Source of the DNA: Gallionellaceae bacterium | GTDB lineage: Bacteria; Pseudomonadota; Gammaproteobacteria; Burkholderiales; Gallionellaceae | Assembly (NCBI GenBank): GCA_947445045.1 | Contig: CANFCA010000007.1 | Location: 1 to 12,367, forward strand | DNA: 12,367 bases | Reading direction: 5' to 3' | Shown: piece by piece, positions 7,220 to 12,367 of the stretch | Numbering within the stretch: the stretch's first letter is position 1 | Layout of the letters: each line of letters starts with the position of its first letter | The notes under the pieces: generated by a model | The model's database searches: none | What the model saw: only the letters and a program-made list of their open reading frames with translations | Told to the model about the DNA's origin: nothing | Translations under genes and position numbers: made by a program

Positions 7220-8257
7220 TTAGAAGAAAAATGAAAGTGATCCTTTTAAACCCGTGAGGATGGTGGCAATAGAGGCTGGCGCACCTGCTTGATGAATATA
7301 TTCAAGTTTCCAAACCACTGGCACACTACTAGGCTTGTAGTTCACGGCCAACATCGTGCTGCGTGAAGAAGGTGTTTTAGTATGGTCTTGATAATACTCG
7401 CCCTCTACAATGCCATGCCATTGCTGTGTGATGGCGTAATCCGCTAGGGCAAACAGTCCTGATTCAGCATCATGCGCACGTGCCGCCGTGCCAGAAAATT
7501 TTGCGGTAATGGCTTCGCTTTGCAATGTCAGCTTACCAAAAGATTGACTAGCATCGAGTCCAAACAGTGTGAACATTTCTCCTGTTTCAATCAGTTGACC
7601 ATGCTGGAAAGATGCACCGAACTTGTCTTTCATGCCCATTGATTTGTTAATGTGTCCGCCAATGACATTGTGGAAATTGCGTATAGTTTGCGTAACGGGT
7701 CGCTTAAACCATTCGTTATCCGGCTGCCAATACAACTGCACATCGGGCATTGCACCATCGGCTGAATTATGCATCCAATTGATGCCACTCAGATATGCGT
7801 CAAAACCCCTAATAGCAGCATAGGGGCGAGTAATAATCGGTACTAACGGTGCAGCATGAACCACATTCCACTCACCCAATGGGGTGAGTATTTTGCCAAC
7901 GCGCAAAATATCAGACTCAGATAATTTCACGTCGTTATAAAAACGCTCAACAATAAAGTCACCTTCTACCGCGCCACCACCTTGGCGTATCAGGGTATGA
8001 CTGGCTAACTCAAGTTCAGTAAAAGGATTTACCCACTGGTTAACGCGACCACTGGCGAACAAACTGAGGTCATCCACATCCAGCCGCGACGGGGAACCAA
8101 AGCGATCTATCACTTCAAGGTTGGTATAACCTGAGAGGCTGTAATTGCCTACCTGCAAACCTTGCCCCAATTGATAATCATCGGCGTTAGCAATGCAGGA
8201 AGTCAACAAACCAAGCTGGAACAGCACTAGTGTTAGCAATATATTGTTGCGCATCAT
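7220..8257 (-). CDS. Outer-membrane beta-barrel (porin-like) protein
   Basis: A 345-aa exported protein, first gene of the minus-strand run. A hydrophobic leader (residues 6-21) is followed by ANA|DD, a good signal peptidase I site after residue 25. LTSC at 18-21 also fits a lipobox, so lipoprotein processing cannot be excluded. The mature part is rich in alternating polar and hydrophobic strands, for example NYSLSGYTNLEVIDRFG, SDILRVGKILTPLGEWNVVH, GLFALADYAITQ and VVWKLEYIHQ. It ends in SLSFFF, the C-terminal aromatic typical of proteins inserted by the BAM complex. The R/VGKxxTPLGxxN stretch recalls phosphate-selective and DcaP-like porins, but I cannot assign a family. Two adjacent ATGs (MM) are possible starts; AGG lies 5 nt before the first and 8 before the second. 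Linkage to a PstS-like protein suggests a role in ligand entry or sensing. Confidence 0.78.
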   Translation of the reverse strand: MMRNNILLTLVLFQLGLLTSCIANADDYQLGQGLQVGNYSLSGYTNLEVIDRFGSPSRLDVDDLSLFASGRVNQWVNPFTELELASHTLIRQGGGAVEGDFIVERFYNDVKLSESDILRVGKILTPLGEWNVVHAAPLVPIITRPYAAIRGFDAYLSGINWMHNSADGAMPDVQLYWQPDNEWFKRPVTQTIRNFHNVIGGHINKSMGMKDKFGASFQHGQLIETGEMFTLFGLDASQSFGKLTLQSEAITAKFSGTAARAHDAESGLFALADYAITQQWHGIVEGEYYQDHTKTPSSRSTMLAVNYKPSSVPVVWKLEYIHQAGAPASIATILTGLKGSLSFFF

Positions 8258-8303
8258 GTTTGCCTATGAAGTTGGATATTGCGTCCCTATTTGATTAATT
8301 ATT

Positions 8304-8321
8304 CCCCTTTTACTTGAGGGG
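8304..8321. repeat. Small inverted repeat in the divergent intergenic region
   Basis: CCCCT (8304-8308) and AGGGG (8317-8321) form a 5-bp GC-rich stem with an 8-nt loop, about 47 bp upstream of the barrel gene start. No T-run follows on either strand, so it is not called a terminator. It may lie in the leader of the minus-strand transcript or be an operator. Confidence 0.3.
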
Positions 8322-8467
8322 TTGCGAGTTATTCCTTACCTATAATCTAACAGTAAAAAGTGCTTTGCGCTACCAATCCAAATCGGCTTAGCTTTGTTTT
8401 TAGCCAACCCGCATGAAGTAGTTATGCATATTTGACGTACCGCGATATCAAGGCGTGCTTTTAAAGC

Positions 8468-8481
8468 GCAGACAAGTCTGC
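8468..8481. promoter_or_regulatory. Palindromic operator candidate upstream of the DUF3683 oxidoreductase
   Basis: GCAGAC-AA-GTCTGC has perfect 6-bp arms around two bases. It sits 8 bp upstream of the TATAAA box at 8490-8495 and about 40 bp before the start codon, where it would overlap the -35 region. The position and symmetry suit a dimeric regulator. No regulator gene is present in the window to match it. Confidence 0.4.
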
Positions 8482-8489
8482 ACACTCCA

Positions 8490-8495
8490 TATAAA
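8490..8495 (+). promoter_or_regulatory. Possible -10 box (TATAAA) of the DUF3683 oxidoreductase gene
   Basis: TATAAA lies 25 bp before the ATG. No convincing -35 hexamer is found 16-18 bp upstream, where the palindrome 8468-8481 lies instead, so an activator-dependent promoter is possible. A TTGACG further upstream, beginning 8431, is too far from this box to pair with it. The gene's Shine-Dalgarno AAGGA is at 8511-8515, 5 nt before ATG. Confidence 0.35.
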
Positions 8496-8520
8496 ATGCG
8501 CGCCTTCGATAAGGAACACC

Positions 8521-11500
8521 ATGACCGCACGTTTACGCGAAATCCCCTATAACTACACGTCGTTTTCAGACCGCGAAATTGTCATTCGCATTCTCGGCAG
8601 CGAAGCGTGGGATATCATCAACACCTTGCGCGAAGAACGCCGTACCGGACGTTCGGCGCAAATGTTGTATGAGGTGTTAGGTGACATTTGGGTGGTGTCA
8701 CGCAACCCGTATTTGCAAGATGACTTGCTCGGCAACGCCAAACGGCGCAACGCATTAATCGGCGCGCTACGCCATCGTTTGCATAGCATTGAAGAGCGTC
8801 GTCAAAGTAATGCAGCGGTTAAACGCTTGCTGGATTTAACCCACGCAGCGGTCGATCAATTCGCTGCCGAATTTGAACAAACCATCGCGCTGCGCAAACG
8901 CGTACTCAAAGTGTTGAGTCGCATCACGCGCAAAGACAACATTCAGTTCGACGGCTTAGCACGAGTTTCACATGTAACCGATGCAACTGACTGGCGCGTG
9001 GAATATCCGTTCGTGGTATTGAATCCTGATACCGAATTTGAAATCGCCGCACTGGTGCGCGCTTGCATCGAACTCAAGCTCACCATCATTCCGCGAGGTG
9101 GTGGCACCGGTTATACGGGCGGCGCTGTGCCGCTGGATAAATTTTCCGCCGTTATCAATACCGAAAAACTCGAAATGTTATCTGCCGTAGAACCCATGCA
9201 ATTGGCGGGTGTAGCGCAGCCTGTAGCGACCATTCATTGCGGTGCAGGGGTGGTTACGCGGCGCGTGATGGAGGCAGCAGAGAAAAATAATTTAGTGTTC
9301 GCAGTAGATCCCACTTCTGCCGATGCCTCGTGTATCGGCGGCAACGTGGCGATGAATGCAGGCGGCAAGAAGGCTGTGTTATGGGGCACTGCGCTGGATA
9401 ACTTGGTCTCGTGGCGCATGGTTACGCCAGATGGTTTGTGGATGGAGATTGAACGCATCGACCACAATCTCGGCAAAATACATGACGTGCCTTCAGCAAG
9501 CTTCCGCATCAGCCGTTTTGAAGGGGATGGAAAAACCGCACATGGCGCACCGGAAATTTTAACTATCGCTGGCAGCGCATTCCGTAAAGCAGGCTTGGGC
9601 AAAGATGTCACCGATAAATTTTTGTCCGGCTTGCCCGGCATCCAAAAGGAAGGCTGCGACGGCATTATCACCTCGGCGCGCTTTGTACTCCATCGCGCTC
9701 ATACTCATACGCGCACCGTGTGCTTGGAATTTTTTGGTCAAGTACGGGAAGCCGTGCCAGCGATTGTGGAAATCACCGCACTGTTTGATAAACGCAATGG
9801 CGCAACGCCCAATGTATATTTGGCGGGACTGGAACATCTGGACGAACGCTATTTGAAAGCAGTTGGCTACGCCACCAAATCCAAGCGCGGCACACGTCCC
9901 AAGATGGTGCTAGTCGCAGATGTGGTGAGTGACGATGCCGATGCCGCTGCGTCAACAGCTTCCGAAATCGTGCGTCTCGCTAACCTACGCAGCGGTGAAG
10001 GATTCATCGCTGTATCCGCTGAAGCACGTAAGAAATTCTGGCTGGATAGAGCGCGCACCGCCGCGATCGCCAAACACACCAACGCCTTCAAAATCAATGA
10101 AGACGTAGTGATTCCACTGCCGCGCATGGGCGACTATTGTGACGGTGTCGAGCGCATCAACATCGAATTGTCGCTGCACAACAAACTGAAATTTTTAGAC
10201 TCCCTTGATGAATTTTTTGCAGGTGAATTGCCACTGCATTACCAAGACGATGCACAGTTGGGTGACGCGGAATTGCTGGGTTCACGGCAGCAAGAAGCGA
10301 AACAGTTGTTGGCGGGAGTTCGCGGACGGTGGGAATGGTTGCGTGATAATTTGGATGCGCCGCTTTCGCAAACCCCTCCCAACCTCCCCTTGTCAAGGGA
10401 GGAGTTTGGCCTACTACCTGACAAAGGGGGGCTGAGGGGGGTTTCGGTTTTCGACGCGGTGCAACGCCACCAACTCCGCGCTTCATGGAAACGCGAATTG
10501 CGCGATCCACTCCGCCAAATCTTTAGCGGTAGCACGTACCAACCCGTCCTCGAGCACTGTCAAAGCATTCATCAAAAGATACTGAAGAGTCGCGTGTTTG
10601 TTGCTTTGCACATGCACGCTGGCGACGGCAATGTGCATACCAACATTCCTGTTAACTCGGACGATTATGCGATGCTGCAACAAGCCAACGCCGCAGTGGA
10701 TCGCATCATGCAGTTAGCGAAAGATCTGGGTGGCGTAATTTCCGGTGAGCATGGCATCGGCATCACCAAGTTTGATTTTCTTGAGCCGCATGAAATCACT
10801 GCGTTCGCCGATTACAAACTCAAAGTTGATCCCGAAGGTCGCTTCAACAAAGGCAAGCTGCTGAATGGCGGCAACTTAGAGCGCGCCTACACACCCAGCT
10901 TTAATTTGATGGAATTGGAAAGCTTGATTCTGGAAAAAAGTGAGCTGGGACAAATCTCCGATTCGATTAAAGATTGTTTGCGCTGCGGCAAATGCAAACC
11001 GGTGTGCGCAACCCATGTGCCGCGCGCCAACTTGCTGTATTCGCCGCGCAATAAAATCCTTGGCACGTCCTTGCTCATCGAAGCGTTTTTGTATGAAGAG
11101 CAAACGCGGCGCGGCATCTCTATACAACACTTCGATGAATTCAACGATGTCGCCGACCACTGCACGGTGTGCCACAAGTGTTTGAACCCTTGCCCGGTCA
11201 ACATTGACTTCGGCGAAGTATCGATGGCGATGCGTAGTTTTTTACGCAAGCAAGGCAAGAAAAAATTCAATGCGGTCAGCGCGATTTCGATGGCGTATCT
11301 GAATACTAGCGACCCGTTCACCATCAAGCTGATGCGCAAAGTAACCATCGAATGGAGCTATAAATTGCAGCGCGTGGTGCATAAAGTGGCGAAGCGTTTT
11401 GGTTTGCTGGATGCGCAACTCAAACGTCCGCCTGCAACCGTGGGGCGTGCGCCGATCAAAGCGCAAGTGATTCACTTCATCAACAAGCCCATGCCGGGCA

Positions 11501-12367
11501 ACTTGCCGAAGAAAACCTCACGCGCCTTGCTGGATATTGAAGATAACAACGTCGTGCCTATTATTCGCAATCCACGTATCGCCAGCGAAGATTCAGAAGC
11601 GGTATTTTATTTTCCGGGTTGCGGTTCGGAGCGTTTATTTGGGCAAGTCGGTTTAGCTACGCAAGCGATGTTGTATGAGACGGGCGCGACGACGGTATTG
11701 CCGCCGGGTTATTTGTGTTGTGGCTATCCGCAAAACGCATCAGGCTTAAAAGACAAGGCCACGCAGATCACCACCGACAATCGCGTGCTGTTTCACCGCG
11801 TGGCAAATACACTGAACTATCTCGACATCAAAACGGTGATTGTGTCGTGCGGTACGTGCATGGATCAGCTACAAAAATATCAATTTGAAAAGATTTTCCC
11901 CGGCTGCCGCTTGCTCGACATTCATGAATATCTTCTGGAAAAAAATGTGAAGCTGGCTGGCGTGGAAGGCACGCGCTACATGTATCACGAGCCATGCCAC
12001 ACACCAATGAAAACGTATAAGTCTATGGACGTAGTGCAAACGCTGATGGGCACAGAAGTAAAACTCAACGAACGCTGCTGTGGAGAATCAGGCACGTTTG
12101 GTGTTGCCACCCCACAAATCGCGACCCAAGTGCGCTTTCGCAAAGAAGCTGAAATGAAAACGGGTGCAGATGCGCTGCGTGCCGATGGATTTACGGGTGA
12201 GATTAAAGTGCTGACCTCTTGTCCGGCTTGCCAACAAGGATTAAGTCGCTATAACGACGATGCTGGCACAATCACCGATTACATCGTGGTTGAAATGGCC
12301 AAGCATTTGTTGGGCAAAGATTGGCTGCCTGATTATGTCACTAAGGCAAATAACGGCGGGATTGAGC
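8521..12367 (+). CDS. DUF3683 / FAD-binding / Fe-S oxidoreductase (GlcD-GlcF-like fusion), 3' end beyond window
   Basis: One frame stays open for 1282 codons to the right edge. Residues about 1-145 are DUF3683 ([48 protein letters not shown]). A PCMH-type FAD-binding domain follows, with [11 protein letters not shown] at 191-201 and [20 protein letters not shown] from 263. The FAD-oxidase C-terminal domain has [10 protein letters not shown] (697-706) and GEHGIG around His744. Two [4Fe-4S] motifs follow: C819, C822, C825, C829 and C881, C884, C887, C891. Two CCG domains are complete: C1034, C1066-C1067, C1110/C1113, and C1159, C1186-C1187, C1234/C1237. The architecture equals a D-2-hydroxyacid (glycolate or D-lactate) dehydrogenase flavoprotein joined to its GlcF/GlpC-like iron-sulphur partner. 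It probably oxidises a 2-hydroxyacid and feeds electrons to the quinone pool, but the substrate is inferred. ATG has AAGGA 5 nt upstream. Residues about 617-642 are encoded by an inserted palindromic repeat. Confidence 0.93.
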   Translation, partial: MTARLREIPYNYTSFSDREIVIRILGSEAWDIINTLREERRTGRSAQMLYEVLGDIWVVSRNPYLQDDLLGNAKRRNALIGALRHRLHSIEERRQSNAAVKRLLDLTHAAVDQFAAEFEQTIALRKRVLKVLSRITRKDNIQFDGLARVSHVTDATDWRVEYPFVVLNPDTEFEIAALVRACIELKLTIIPRGGGTGYTGGAVPLDKFSAVINTEKLEMLSAVEPMQLAGVAQPVATIHCGAGVVTRRVMEAAEKNNLVFAVDPTSADASCIGGNVAMNAGGKKAVLWGTALDNLVSWRMVTPDGLWMEIERIDHNLGKIHDVPSASFRISRFEGDGKTAHGAPEILTIAGSAFRKAGLGKDVTDKFLSGLPGIQKEGCDGIITSARFVLHRAHTHTRTVCLEFFGQVREAVPAIVEITALFDKRNGATPNVYLAGLEHLDERYLKAVGYATKSKRGTRPKMVLVADVVSDDADAAASTASEIVRLANLRSGEGFIAVSAEARKKFWLDRARTAAIAKHTNAFKINEDVVIPLPRMGDYCDGVERINIELSLHNKLKFLDSLDEFFAGELPLHYQDDAQLGDAELLGSRQQEAKQLLAGVRGRWEWLRDNLDAPLSQTPPNLPLSREEFGLLPDKGGLRGVSVFDAVQRHQLRASWKRELRDPLRQIFSGSTYQPVLEHCQSIHQKILKSRVFVALHMHAGDGNVHTNIPVNSDDYAMLQQANAAVDRIMQLAKDLGGVISGEHGIGITKFDFLEPHEITAFADYKLKVDPEGRFNKGKLLNGGNLERAYTPSFNLMELESLILEKSELGQISDSIKDCLRCGKCKPVCATHVPRANLLYSPRNKILGTSLLIEAFLYEEQTRRGISIQHFDEFNDVADHCTVCHKCLNPCPVNIDFGEVSMAMRSFLRKQGKKKFNAVSAISMAYLNTSDPFTIKLMRKVTIEWSYKLQRVVHKVAKRFGLLDAQLKRPPATVGRAPIKAQVIHFINKPMPGNLPKKTSRALLDIEDNNVVPIIRNPRIASEDSEAVFYFPGCGSERLFGQVGLATQAMLYETGATTVLPPGYLCCGYPQNASGLKDKATQITTDNRVLFHRVANTLNYLDIKTVIVSCGTCMDQLQKYQFEKIFPGCRLLDIHEYLLEKNVKLAGVEGTRYMYHEPCHTPMKTYKSMDVVQTLMGTEVKLNERCCGESGTFGVATPQIATQVRFRKEAEMKTGADALRADGFTGEIKVLTSCPACQQGLSRYNDDAGTITDYIVVEMAKHLLGKDWLPDYVTKANNGGIE
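10370..10444. repeat. 75-bp palindromic repeat element inserted in frame in the oxidoreductase gene
   Basis: The ends form 26-bp imperfect terminal inverted repeats: 10370-10395 against 10419-10444, with 21 of 26 positions complementary and two of the other five G-T pairs. The left arm begins AAACCCCTCCCAACC; the complement of the right arm begins AAACCCCCCTCAGCC. A second nested hairpin, CCTCCCCTTG/CAAGGGAGG, lies at about 10383-10402. The element is 75 bp, exactly 25 codons, and is read as a proline- and glycine-rich stretch ([20 protein letters not shown]). TTTCG occurs at 10364-10368 and again at 10442-10446, 78 bp apart, and may be a target duplication, though five bases can match by chance. 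Its composition is unlike the flanking coding sequence, and no second copy is in the window. Confidence 0.8.

Noticed and set aside
8341..8346. Perfect TATAAT as a plus-strand promoter
   Set aside because: No -35-like hexamer lies 16-18 bp upstream (GGGGTT region), and it is 175 bp from the start codon. It was left uncalled.
8336..8530. Minus-strand frame in the divergent intergenic region
   Set aside because: It starts inside the oxidoreductase coding sequence, has no ribosome binding site and no recognisable protein features.
10370..10444. Intrinsic terminator or gene boundary splitting the oxidoreductase gene
   Set aside because: The G/C-rich palindrome resembles a terminator, but the frame continues through it and the conserved FAD-oxidase and Fe-S domains follow in the same frame.
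8553..11475. Many frames on both strands within the oxidoreductase gene
   Set aside because: The plus-strand frame starting at 8521 is open throughout and carries every expected domain, so the others are shadows.

Overview
The window looks like the chromosome of a betaproteobacterium of moderate GC content. The best taxonomic clue is the giant DUF3683/FAD/Fe-S oxidoreductase at the right end, a family I associate mainly with Betaproteobacteria. The chorismate synthase N-terminus also fits. Something near the Nitrosomonadales (Gallionellaceae or Methylophilaceae-like) is a guess from gene content and base composition only. No rRNA, tRNA, IS element, prophage or CRISPR array was seen.

Layout, left to right. 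(1) 1-280, minus strand: start of a haem-binding (CxxCH) lipoprotein that runs off the left edge. Upstream of it on the same strand is aroC (319-1419), complete with all chorismate synthase signatures. (2) 1502-2502, plus strand, divergent from aroC: a quinone oxidoreductase-like MDR gene broken by one apparent single-base deletion near 1840. (3) 2506-8257, minus strand: five tightly packed genes. In transcription order they are an outer-membrane barrel protein, a short PstS-like periplasmic binding protein, a membrane HAMP-PAS-GGDEF-EAL protein, a CorA-type transporter and a group II truncated haemoglobin. Junctions are 5 bp, a 4-bp ATGA overlap, 12 bp, and 72 bp holding a 10-bp-stem hairpin. 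(4) 8258-8520: divergent intergenic region with a palindrome beside a TATAAA box. (5) 8521-12367, plus strand: a single open frame of at least 1282 codons encoding DUF3683, an FAD-binding PCMH-type domain, an FAD-oxidase C-terminal domain, two [4Fe-4S] motifs and two CCG domains. It is open at the right edge.

Two things stand out. A 75-bp palindromic repeat with 26-bp imperfect terminal inverted repeats sits inside the oxidoreductase gene and reads through in frame as about 25 extra residues. The barrel, binding protein and GGDEF-EAL genes look like a translationally coupled unit that could pass an envelope ligand signal to cyclic-di-GMP metabolism. The binding protein could load the CHASE-like periplasmic domain of the enzyme, but that is inference. 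CorA and the haemoglobin may simply be carried along on the same transcript.
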